Shown piece by piece: positions 33,863 to 41,398 of a stretch of DNA of 43,041 bases. A program made the position numbers and the translations under genes. The first letter of the stretch is position 1. The number at the start of each line of letters is the position of its first letter. This DNA is from Lachnospiraceae bacterium (GTDB taxonomy: Bacteria; Bacillota; Clostridia; Lachnospirales; Lachnospiraceae), in the NCBI GenBank assembly GCA_019424135.1, contig JAHYZZ010000008.1:2770-45810 (forward strand), read 5' to 3'. The notes beneath the pieces are model-generated. The model worked only from the letters and a program-made list of their open reading frames with translations. It had not been told where the DNA came from and did no database searches.

Positions 33863-33903
33863 TTGACAATCTCGGTCAAGTGATATATACTTTGAAAGTC
33901 AAA
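33863..33903 (+). promoter_or_regulatory. fab operon promoter with FabT-like operator
   Basis: Consensus -35 TTGACA (33863-33868), 17-base spacer and -10 TATACT (33886-33891). TTTGAAAGTCAAA (33891-33903), an inverted repeat TTTGA-N3-TCAAA, overlaps the expected transcript start. It resembles the TTTGA-N-TCAAA type site of FabT/MarR-like repressors that govern this operon in streptococci (established there, inferred here). No fabT gene lies in the window. Confidence 0.7.
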
Positions 33904-33938
33904 ATAATTGAAAACCAAATCAATATAGGGGAATACTT

Positions 33939-34922
33939 ATGACAGGAATCATATGTGGGACGGGGTCTTATGTTCCGCCCTATTCAATGGACAACAATGA
34001 TATTGCAAAACTGGTAGAGACCAGTGATGAGTGGATCCGGGAGCGGACTGGCGTGGTGAGACGCCATATTATTAAGGAGGAGACGACGGTGTCGATGGCA
34101 GCCGAGGCTGGACGTCGGGCGATTGCTGATGCAGGATTACAGCCTGAGGATATCGACCTGATTCTGGTGTCTACCATTTCTTCCAATGTGATCCTTCCCT
34201 GTGCAGCCTGCGAGGTGCAAAAAATTCTGGGGGCAGAAAATGCCACCTGCTTTGACCTCAATGCAGCCTGTACCGGGTTTTTACTGGGGTACAATACGGC
34301 CGTAGCCTACCTGGCAAGTGGCGTGTACCAGACAGCGCTGGTAATTGGAAGTGAAAGCCTTTCGAATCTGACCAACTGGAGCGACCGGGGGACCTGTATT
34401 TTGTTTGGAGACGGTGCAGGAGCTGCGGTGATCCGGGCAGGAGAAGGAAGACATTATCTGCCAGTGACACACTCGAAAGGAAAGAAGGGGGAAGCCCTGA
34501 CTTGTAAAAACCGGCATGACCACAATGGACTGACGAAAAAAATGGATCCACAGGGCATGGCAAGCCCAGAATATTCCATGCAGATGGACGGCCAGGCGGT
34601 GTTTAAGTTTGCAGTTCGTAGTGTGCCGCAGGCGGTGGAAGAGGTGCTGGAGAAAAACCAGGTGGCCCAGGAAGAGATTTCCTGTTACGTCCTTCATCAG
34701 GCAAATAAACGAATTGTAGAAGCAGTGGCAAAACGGCTGAATGAGCCGATCGAAAAGTTCCCGATGAATCTGCAGGAATATGGAAATACTTCTTCTGCCA
34801 GCATTCCGATTCTGCTGGATGAATTGAATCGGAAAGGGAAACTTGAAGAGGGAAAGAAAATTATGCTGGCGGGGTTTGGCGCAGGCTTAAGCTGGGGCGC
34901 ATCCATCCTGGACTGGAAATAA
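33939..34922 (+). CDS. fabH: 3-oxoacyl-ACP synthase III
   Basis: 327 residues. Catalytic Cys111 in NAACTGF, His253 in VLHQANKRI and Asn283 in YGNTSSAS, the FabH triad. It condenses acetyl- or branched acyl-CoA with malonyl-ACP to start type II fatty acid synthesis in the cytoplasm. TAGGGG ahead of the ATG is the ribosome site. First gene after the operon promoter; acpP follows after 61 bases. Confidence 0.95.
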   Translation: MTGIICGTGSYVPPYSMDNNDIAKLVETSDEWIRERTGVVRRHIIKEETTVSMAAEAGRRAIADAGLQPEDIDLILVSTISSNVILPCAACEVQKILGAENATCFDLNAACTGFLLGYNTAVAYLASGVYQTALVIGSESLSNLTNWSDRGTCILFGDGAGAAVIRAGEGRHYLPVTHSKGKKGEALTCKNRHDHNGLTKKMDPQGMASPEYSMQMDGQAVFKFAVRSVPQAVEEVLEKNQVAQEEISCYVLHQANKRIVEAVAKRLNEPIEKFPMNLQEYGNTSSASIPILLDELNRKGKLEEGKKIMLAGFGAGLSWGASILDWK

Positions 34923-34983
34923 GCTGCAAGAAGCAGTTTATCAATAAAAATCAAAGAATATGAATGAAAGAGGAGACAGTGAC

Positions 34984-35211
34984 ATGTTAGAGAAAATCAA
35001 AGAATTAGTGGCAGAAAATTTAGGAGTAGACGCAGAAAATATCAAAGAGGAATCTTCTTTTAAAGAGGATCTGGGAGCAGATTCCCTGGATCTGTTTGAA
35101 CTTGTGATGGCTCTGGAAGAAGAATATGGCATCGAGATTCCCACAGAGGATCTGGAGCAGATTGCAACGGTAGGCGACGTGATTTCCTATATTGAGTCTC
35201 ACAAAGAATAA
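34984..35211 (+). CDS. acpP: Acyl carrier protein
   Basis: 75 residues, acidic, four-helix carrier. GADSLDLFELVMALEE holds the phosphopantetheine serine (Ser34). The frame opens at 34960, but AGAGGAGA before the ATG at 34984 and the standard N-terminus MLEKIKELVAE fix the start. It carries growing acyl chains for all Fab enzymes encoded downstream. Confidence 0.95.
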   Translation: MLEKIKELVAENLGVDAENIKEESSFKEDLGADSLDLFELVMALEEEYGIEIPTEDLEQIATVGDVISYIESHKE

Positions 35212-35257
35212 TCAGAAACTGGAAAACTTACAAAGAATGAAAAGCGGGGTTTGAAAG

Positions 35258-36196
35258 ATGAAGACAGAAGTAACAAAATTATTAGGAATCGAATATCCAA
35301 TCATTCAGGGAGGTATGGCCTGGGTGGCAGAATACCATCTGGCAGCAGCCGTATCAGAGGCCGGAGGCCTGGGACTGATCGGTGCGGCAAGCGCACCTGC
35401 TGACTGGGTCAGAGATCAGATCCGCGAGGCAAAGAAGCTGACAGATAAGCCCTTTGGAGTCAACATCATGCTGATGAGTCCCTATGCGGATGAAGTGGCA
35501 AAGGTCGTAGCAGAAGAAGGCGTAAAAGTCGTAACGACTGGAGCAGGAAATCCGGAAAAATACATGGCGATGTGGAAGGAAGCTGGTGTAAAGGTGATTC
35601 CTGTGGTTGCTTCTGTCGCCCTGGCAAAACGTATGGAGCGCTGCGGAGCAGACGCGCTGGTAGCAGAGGGAAGTGAAGCAGGCGGACATATTGGCGAGAA
35701 TACCACTATGGTGCTGGTTCCTCAGGTTGTGGACGCGGTTCACATTCCAGTTATTGCAGCAGGTGGTATCGCAGACGGCCGTGGAATTGCGGCAGCATTT
35801 ATGCTGGGCGCCAAAGGCGTGCAGATGGGAACTCATTTCGTGGTCACTGACGAGTCCCAGGTACATGAAAACTACAAAGAAAGAATCATCAAAGCGAAGG
35901 ACATTGATTCCCGTGTCACAGGAAGAACCACCGGACATCCGGTAAGAGCCCTTCGTAATGATATGACCAAAAAATACTTAGAGTTAGAAAATAACGGTGC
36001 AAGCTTTGAGGAGTTGGAAAAACTCACACTTGGCGGATTAAGAAGAGCTGTCGTTGACGGCGATGTGAAGAACGGCAGTGTGATGGCAGGACAGATCGCC
36101 GGCATGGTAAAAGAAAGAATGTCTTGTAAGGATCTGATCCAGAAGCTGGTAAAAGAAACAGATGCACTGATCAAAGGGGCAGGTTTTTATGAGTAA
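35258..36196 (+). CDS. fabK: Enoyl-ACP reductase II (FMN-dependent)
   Basis: 312 residues, TIM-barrel of the nitronate monooxygenase/FabK family: IIQGGMAWVAEYHLAAAVSEAGGLGLIG at the start, PFGVNIML, VAEGSEAGGHIG, and IAAGGIADGRGIAAAFMLGAKGVQMGTHF (FMN phosphate site). Its place between acpP and fabD is the standard fabK position, which separates it from nitronate monooxygenases. It performs the last reduction of each elongation round; FabK enzymes are naturally insensitive to triclosan. Overlaps fabD by eight bases. Confidence 0.95.
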   Translation: MKTEVTKLLGIEYPIIQGGMAWVAEYHLAAAVSEAGGLGLIGAASAPADWVRDQIREAKKLTDKPFGVNIMLMSPYADEVAKVVAEEGVKVVTTGAGNPEKYMAMWKEAGVKVIPVVASVALAKRMERCGADALVAEGSEAGGHIGENTTMVLVPQVVDAVHIPVIAAGGIADGRGIAAAFMLGAKGVQMGTHFVVTDESQVHENYKERIIKAKDIDSRVTGRTTGHPVRALRNDMTKKYLELENNGASFEELEKLTLGGLRRAVVDGDVKNGSVMAGQIAGMVKERMSCKDLIQKLVKETDALIKGAGFYE

Positions 36197-37118
36197 GATT
36201 GCATTTATCTATCCCGGACAGGGAGCGCAAAAAGCGGGGATGGGCGCAGATTTCTATGAGAACTGTGCTTCGGCAAAAGAACTTTTCGACCAGGCCAGTG
36301 AGACGCTGGGGCTGGATATGAAGGCGCTTTGTTTTGAAGAAAATGATCAACTTGACCTGACCGAATATACACAGGCAGCGTTGGTAACCACCACTCTTGC
36401 CATGACAAGAGTCGTAGAAGAACACGGGATCCATGCGGATATGACAGCAGGGCTAAGCCTGGGAGAATATTCCGCCATCGCTGCTGCAGGCGGGATGCAG
36501 GAGTTAGACGCCATCCGTCTGGTGAGAAAACGTGGGATCCTGATGCAAAATACCGTACCGGCAGGAAAAGGAGCCATGTGCGCAGTCATGGCCATGGATG
36601 CGGCAAAGATTGAGGAGGTCATTGAACCAATTGACGGAGTCACCATTGCCAACTATAACTGCCCGGGACAGATCGTTATTACGGGAAGGACAGAAGGCGT
36701 AGAACGGGCTGCCGAAGCTTTGAAAGAAGCGGGAGCAAAAAGAACGGTGATGCTCAATGTCAGTGGACCCTTTCATTCTCCGATGCTGGCTCCGGCAGGG
36801 GAAGAACTAATGAAGGAGCTGGAGGCGACCACACTAAGCCAACTGAAGATCCCCTATGTGACGAATGTGACAACAGAGATTATTTCTGATATCGGCCGCA
36901 CGAAAGAGCTTTTAAAAGAACAAGTCAGCTCCCCAGTGCGTTGGATGCAGAGTATGGAAGTGATGATCGCAGATGGGGTGGATACCTTCATCGAGATCGG
37001 ACCGGGCAGAACACTGGCCGGATTTATGAAGAAGATCAACAGAGAAGTTAAGGTGTATAATATAGCAGCCCTTTCCGACATCAAGAAGGTGGCTGCGGAA
37101 ATGGAGGCCTCATGTTAG
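36189..37118 (+). CDS. fabD: Malonyl-CoA:ACP transacylase
   Basis: 309 residues. YPGQGAQKAGMG at the N-terminus, Ser90 in GLSLGEYSA (GxSxG nucleophile) and His196 in GPFHSPM. It moves malonyl from CoA to ACP. Its start overlaps fabK and its end overlaps fabG (seven bases), pointing to translational coupling. Confidence 0.95.
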   Translation: MSKIAFIYPGQGAQKAGMGADFYENCASAKELFDQASETLGLDMKALCFEENDQLDLTEYTQAALVTTTLAMTRVVEEHGIHADMTAGLSLGEYSAIAAAGGMQELDAIRLVRKRGILMQNTVPAGKGAMCAVMAMDAAKIEEVIEPIDGVTIANYNCPGQIVITGRTEGVERAAEALKEAGAKRTVMLNVSGPFHSPMLAPAGEELMKELEATTLSQLKIPYVTNVTTEIISDIGRTKELLKEQVSSPVRWMQSMEVMIADGVDTFIEIGPGRTLAGFMKKINREVKVYNIAALSDIKKVAAEMEASC

Positions 37119-37852
37119 CAGGAAAAGTAGCGCTGGTGACCGGCGCATCCAGAGGAATTGGAAAGGCCATTGCATGTAAACTGGCAAAAGAAGGGGCAAA
37201 AGTGATCATCAACTATCATGGCTCCAAAGAGAAGGCAGAAGAAGTAAAAAGCCAGATCGAGGCAGAAGGCGGACAGGCAGAGGTTTACCAATGTGATGTG
37301 TCTGACTATGCAGCCTGTGAAGCATTCATGCAGACTGTGATTAAGGAACAGGGAAGGCTGGATATTCTGGTGAACAATGCCGGGATTACAAGGGATGGGT
37401 TACTAATGAAGATGTCGGAAGAGGACTTCGACCGTGTGCTGAATACCAATCTGAAAGGAACCTTCCATACGATTCGTTTTGCGTCCAGACAGATGCTGAA
37501 GCAAAAAAGCGGGAGGATCATCAATATGTCTTCTGTTGTAGGTGTCAGCGGAAATGCAGGGCAGGCCAATTATGCAGCCTCCAAGGCAGGAGTGATCGGT
37601 CTGACCAAGGCTACGGCAAGGGAGCTGGCTTCTCGTGGAATCACGGTCAATGCCATTGCGCCAGGATTCATTGAGACCGATATGACAGAGGTGCTTTCTG
37701 ATAAAGTAAAAGAAGCTTCTGAGGCACAGATTCCCTTAGGGCATTTTGGGAAACCGGAAGATGTGGCGAACTCCGTAGCATTCCTGGCATCAGAAGAAGC
37801 CGCATACATCACCGGACAGGTGCTCCATGTAGACGGCGGAATGTGCATGTAG
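37112..37852 (+). CDS. fabG: 3-oxoacyl-ACP reductase
   Basis: 246 residues, short-chain dehydrogenase. TGASRGIGKAIA binds NADPH, NNAGIT and the catalytic Ser (NMSSVVG) and Tyr-x3-Lys (NYAASKAG) are present, and the PGFIETDMT loop is typical of FabG. Reduces 3-oxoacyl-ACP in each elongation cycle. A 39-base gap leads to fabF. Confidence 0.95.
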   Translation: MLAGKVALVTGASRGIGKAIACKLAKEGAKVIINYHGSKEKAEEVKSQIEAEGGQAEVYQCDVSDYAACEAFMQTVIKEQGRLDILVNNAGITRDGLLMKMSEEDFDRVLNTNLKGTFHTIRFASRQMLKQKSGRIINMSSVVGVSGNAGQANYAASKAGVIGLTKATARELASRGITVNAIAPGFIETDMTEVLSDKVKEASEAQIPLGHFGKPEDVANSVAFLASEEAAYITGQVLHVDGGMCM

Positions 37853-37891
37853 CAAAAAATGAAACTCTAGATTTAGGAAAGGATAGTTTCT

Positions 37892-39130
37892 ATGAAAAGA
37901 AGAGTGGTAGTGACAGGGCTTGGAGCTGTGACCCCTATCGGAAATACGGTGGAAGAGTTCTGGAACAGTATCCGGGAAGGAAAGGTCGGAATCGGAGAAA
38001 TCACCAAATTCGATACGACAGACTATAAAGTAAAGATTGCCGCGGAAGTCAAAGATTTTGTGGCAAAGGAACGAATGGATTTCAAAGCCTCCAGGCGTAT
38101 GGAGACCTTTTCACAGTACGCAGTGGCAGCGGCAAAAGAGGCCTATGAAGATGCAGGACTTGATATTTCCAAGGAAGATCCGTACCGTGCAGGTGTCATC
38201 ATCGGTTCAGGGATCGGAAGTCTCCAGGAAGTAGAAAAAGAGTATGAGAAGATAAAGACCAAAGGACCGTCCAAAGTAAATCCTTTGATGGTCCCTTTGA
38301 TGATCTCCAATATGGCAGCAGGAAATGTATCGATTCAGCTTGGGTTTAAAGGGAAATGTACCAACGTAGTGACTGCCTGTGCCACAGGAACCAACTGTAT
38401 CGGAGATGCCCTAAGAGCGATCCAGTATGGAGATGCAGATATCATTGCAGCCGGTGGAACAGAAAGTTGTATCTGCCCCACAGGAGTGGCAGGTTTTACC
38501 AGTCTGACAGCGTTGTCTACATCGACAGATCCTCTGCACGCTTCGATCCCGTTTGACAAAAACAGGAACGGTTTTGTCCTGGGCGAGGGAGCCGGCGTGG
38601 TGATCCTCGAGGAGCTGGAGCATGCAAAAGCAAGAGGAGCAAAGATCTATGCAGAGCTTGTAGGATACGGTTCTACGGGAGATGCCTATCACATTACTTC
38701 CCCGGCAGAAGACGGAAGCGGAGCGGCCAAAGCCATGGAGCTTGCCATGGAAGAAGGCGGCATCGAGCCTTCTCAGGTTGATTATATCAATGCACACGGA
38801 ACCAGCACCCATCACAATGACCTGTTTGAGACCAGAGCCATTAAGCTGGCCCTTGGTGATGCAGCAAAGGATGTGGTCATCAATTCTACCAAGTCTATGA
38901 TCGGTCATCTTCTTGGAGCAGCCGGCGGCGTGGAATTTATCACCTGCGTCAAGACCATTCAGGACGGATTTATTCATCAGACCGTGGGTACAAAAGAGAC
39001 GGATGAGGAATGTGACCTTAACTATGCTATCGGCGCGCCGGTAGAAAAGGATGTAAACTATGTGCTGACCAACTCCCTGGGATTTGGAGGGCACAATGCA
39101 ACACTGTTGTTAAAGAAATATGAAGGGTAG
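37892..39130 (+). CDS. fabF: 3-oxoacyl-ACP synthase II
   Basis: 412 residues. Catalytic Cys163 in TACATGTN, His302 in NAHGTSTHHND and His339 in SMIGHLLGAAG. It elongates acyl-ACP with malonyl-ACP. AGGAAAGGATAG precedes the ATG. No fabB or fabM/fabA is in the window, so how double bonds are made is not visible here. Confidence 0.95.
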   Translation: MKRRVVVTGLGAVTPIGNTVEEFWNSIREGKVGIGEITKFDTTDYKVKIAAEVKDFVAKERMDFKASRRMETFSQYAVAAAKEAYEDAGLDISKEDPYRAGVIIGSGIGSLQEVEKEYEKIKTKGPSKVNPLMVPLMISNMAAGNVSIQLGFKGKCTNVVTACATGTNCIGDALRAIQYGDADIIAAGGTESCICPTGVAGFTSLTALSTSTDPLHASIPFDKNRNGFVLGEGAGVVILEELEHAKARGAKIYAELVGYGSTGDAYHITSPAEDGSGAAKAMELAMEEGGIEPSQVDYINAHGTSTHHNDLFETRAIKLALGDAAKDVVINSTKSMIGHLLGAAGGVEFITCVKTIQDGFIHQTVGTKETDEECDLNYAIGAPVEKDVNYVLTNSLGFGGHNATLLLKKYEG

Positions 39131-39146
39131 AAAGGATCTGGAAGCT

Positions 39147-39590
39147 ATGGAATTTGAAAATCTGATTACCTTGATCAATACCGTTTCGGATTCAACTCTG
39201 ACCGGATTTAAGTATGAGGAAAACGGTGTCAAGATACAGCTGACGAAAAAAGAAGGAAAAGTAAAGGTGATTGCAGCGCCTGAAGGGACACCGTCAGAAC
39301 CATCACCAGCAACTGCGCCAAAAGAGATGTTTGTAGAAGCTAAGGCTGATCAGCCAGGAAACATGGTGAAATCGCCACTGGTAGGAACGTTTTATACGGC
39401 CCCTGCGGAGGATGCGGATCCCTTTGTGAAGGTGGGAGATACCGTAAAGAAAGGCCAGACATTGGCAATTGTGGAAGCGATGAAGCTGATGAATGAGATT
39501 GAAAGTGATTTTGAAGGAAAGATCGCAGAAGTTCTGGTGGAAAACGGACAGCCGGTAGAATACGGACAGCCGTTGTTCCGCATTGTCTAG
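39147..39590 (+). CDS. accB: Acetyl-CoA carboxylase biotin carboxyl carrier protein
   Basis: 147 residues. N-terminal helix MEFENLITLINTVSDS, a Pro/Ala/Lys linker, and the biotinyl domain with the biotin site Lys113 in VEAMKLMNEI. The frame is open from an ATG at 39120 inside fabF, but the ATG at 39147 gives the usual AccB N-terminus and has AAAGGA ahead. Nine bases before fabZ. Confidence 0.94.
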   Translation: MEFENLITLINTVSDSTLTGFKYEENGVKIQLTKKEGKVKVIAAPEGTPSEPSPATAPKEMFVEAKADQPGNMVKSPLVGTFYTAPAEDADPFVKVGDTVKKGQTLAIVEAMKLMNEIESDFEGKIAEVLVENGQPVEYGQPLFRIV

Positions 39591-39599
39591 GAGGAAGCT

Positions 39600-40028
39600 A
39601 TGAAGCATTTAGATATCAATCAGATCAAAGAAATCATCCCGCACCGTCATCCGTTTTTGCTCATCGATTATATCGAAGATTATGAGCCGGGACAGTATGC
39701 AGTCGGATATAAATGTGTGTCTTACCGGGAAGAATTTTTTGCCGGACATTTTCCACAAGAGCCGGTGATGCCGGGAGTCCTGACGGTGGAGGCGCTGGCA
39801 CAGGTTGGTGCAGTGGCCATCTTAAGCGTGGAAGAAAACCGGGGAAAAATTGCTTATTTCGGCGGCATTAATAAATGTAAGTTTAAAGGAAAGATCGTGC
39901 CAGGCGATAAGGTGCGCCTGGAGACAAAGATCATCAAGCAGAAAGGCCCTGTGGGCGTAGGCGAGGCAGTCGCAAGCGTAGACGGAAAGACGGTGGTCAG
40001 CGCAGAACTGACTTTTATGATTGGATAG
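39600..40028 (+). CDS. fabZ: 3-hydroxyacyl-ACP dehydratase
   Basis: 142 residues, hot-dog fold. IIPHRHPFLLID, then GHFPQEPVMPGVLTVEALAQ with catalytic His50 and Glu64. Dehydrates 3-hydroxyacyl-ACP to the trans-2-enoyl form for FabK. AGGAGG ahead of the ATG. Placed between accB and accC, the classical Firmicute order. Confidence 0.95.
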   Translation: MKHLDINQIKEIIPHRHPFLLIDYIEDYEPGQYAVGYKCVSYREEFFAGHFPQEPVMPGVLTVEALAQVGAVAILSVEENRGKIAYFGGINKCKFKGKIVPGDKVRLETKIIKQKGPVGVGEAVASVDGKTVVSAELTFMIG

Positions 40029-40038
40029 GTGAACAGGA

Positions 40039-41373
40039 ATGATTAAAAAAGTATTGATCGCGAACCGCGGGGAGATTGCAGTTAGGATCATCCGGGCATG
40101 CCGGGAAATGGGAATTGAGACCGTCGCTGTTTATTCGGAGGCGGATAAGGAAGCGCTTCATACCAAACTTGCAGACGAAGCCATCTGCATCGGTCCGGCG
40201 CCGTCTTCTGAGAGCTATCTGAGTATGGACCGCATCATCAGCGCCACCATTATCAGTGGGGCAGATGCCATCCACCCGGGATTTGGCTTTTTGTCAGAAA
40301 ATAGTAAATTTGCGGAATTGTGCGAACAGTGCAATATTACCTTTATCGGTCCTGGCTCTAAGGTGATTTCAGCCCTGGGAAATAAGCAGGAGGCAAGAAA
40401 TACCATGATCGCGGCCGGCGTTCCTGTCATTCCGGGAAGCAAGGATCCCATTTACGACGCGAAGACGGGAGCCAAGGTGGCGGATGCGATCGGATATCCA
40501 GTCATCATCAAGGCAGCCCTGGGGGGCGGCGGTAAAGGCATGCGGGTGGCAGAGAAGCCGGAAGAATTCGAAAAGAGCTTTCAGACGGCTCAGAAAGAAA
40601 GCCAAATGGCCTTTGGCGATCATACCATGTATATCGAGCACTTCGTACAGCGGCCCAGACATATCGAATTTCAGATCCTTGCTGACAAATTTGGGAATGT
40701 GATCCATTTGGGAGAACGGGATTGTTCTATCCAGAGAAATCATCAGAAGATGATCGAAGAATCTCCGTCTCCGGCTCTTGATGAGGAGTTGAGACAGAAA
40801 ATGGGAGAGGCAGCCATCAAGGCGGCAAAAGCTTCCCATTATGAAAATGCAGGGACCATTGAATTTCTGCTGGAGAAAAACGGAAACTTTTATTTCATGG
40901 AGATGAATACCAGGATTCAGGTGGAGCATCCGGTGACAGAATGGGTGACCGGCATCGATCTGGTGAAGGAACAGATCCGGATTGCCTCCGGAGAGAAGCT
41001 CTCCTATACCCAGGAGGAGGTACAGTTGTCCGGCCACGCCATTGAGTGCAGGATCAATGCAGAAAATCCCAAGAAGGGATTTCGGCCGTCGCCTGGCACC
41101 ATTACAGATATGTATCTGCCAGGGGGCAAGGGAATCCGTATTGATTCGGCTATCTACAGCGGCTATACGATTCCACCTTACTACGATTCCATGGTGGCGA
41201 AACTGATCGTATGGGCAAAGAACCGAAAGGAAGCCATCCGGAAAATGCAAAGCGCCTTGGGAGAGGTGATCATTGAAGGGATTGATACCAACGTCGACTA
41301 CCAGTACGAGATTTTGAACCATCCGGATTATCGTTCTGGAAATATTGATATTGAGTTTATTGAAAGATTATAG
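40039..41373 (+). CDS. accC: Acetyl-CoA carboxylase, biotin carboxylase subunit
   Basis: 444 residues, ATP-grasp enzyme: KVLIANRGEIAVRIIRA at the start, KAALGGGGKGMRV (ATP loop), HLGERDCSIQRNHQK, EMNTRIQVEHPVTE (metal and catalytic Arg) and the C-terminal barrel FRPSPGTI. It carboxylates biotin on AccB using bicarbonate and ATP. Ten bases after fabZ and 25 before accDA. Confidence 0.96.
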   Translation: MIKKVLIANRGEIAVRIIRACREMGIETVAVYSEADKEALHTKLADEAICIGPAPSSESYLSMDRIISATIISGADAIHPGFGFLSENSKFAELCEQCNITFIGPGSKVISALGNKQEARNTMIAAGVPVIPGSKDPIYDAKTGAKVADAIGYPVIIKAALGGGGKGMRVAEKPEEFEKSFQTAQKESQMAFGDHTMYIEHFVQRPRHIEFQILADKFGNVIHLGERDCSIQRNHQKMIEESPSPALDEELRQKMGEAAIKAAKASHYENAGTIEFLLEKNGNFYFMEMNTRIQVEHPVTEWVTGIDLVKEQIRIASGEKLSYTQEEVQLSGHAIECRINAENPKKGFRPSPGTITDMYLPGGKGIRIDSAIYSGYTIPPYYDSMVAKLIVWAKNRKEAIRKMQSALGEVIIEGIDTNVDYQYEILNHPDYRSGNIDIEFIERL

Positions 41374-41398
41374 ATTGAAGGATAGAAGGTGAAGTCCT

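Noticed and set aside
40369..41322. 317-codon minus-strand frame opposite accC
   Set aside because: Shadow of accC, whose motifs are complete on the plus strand.
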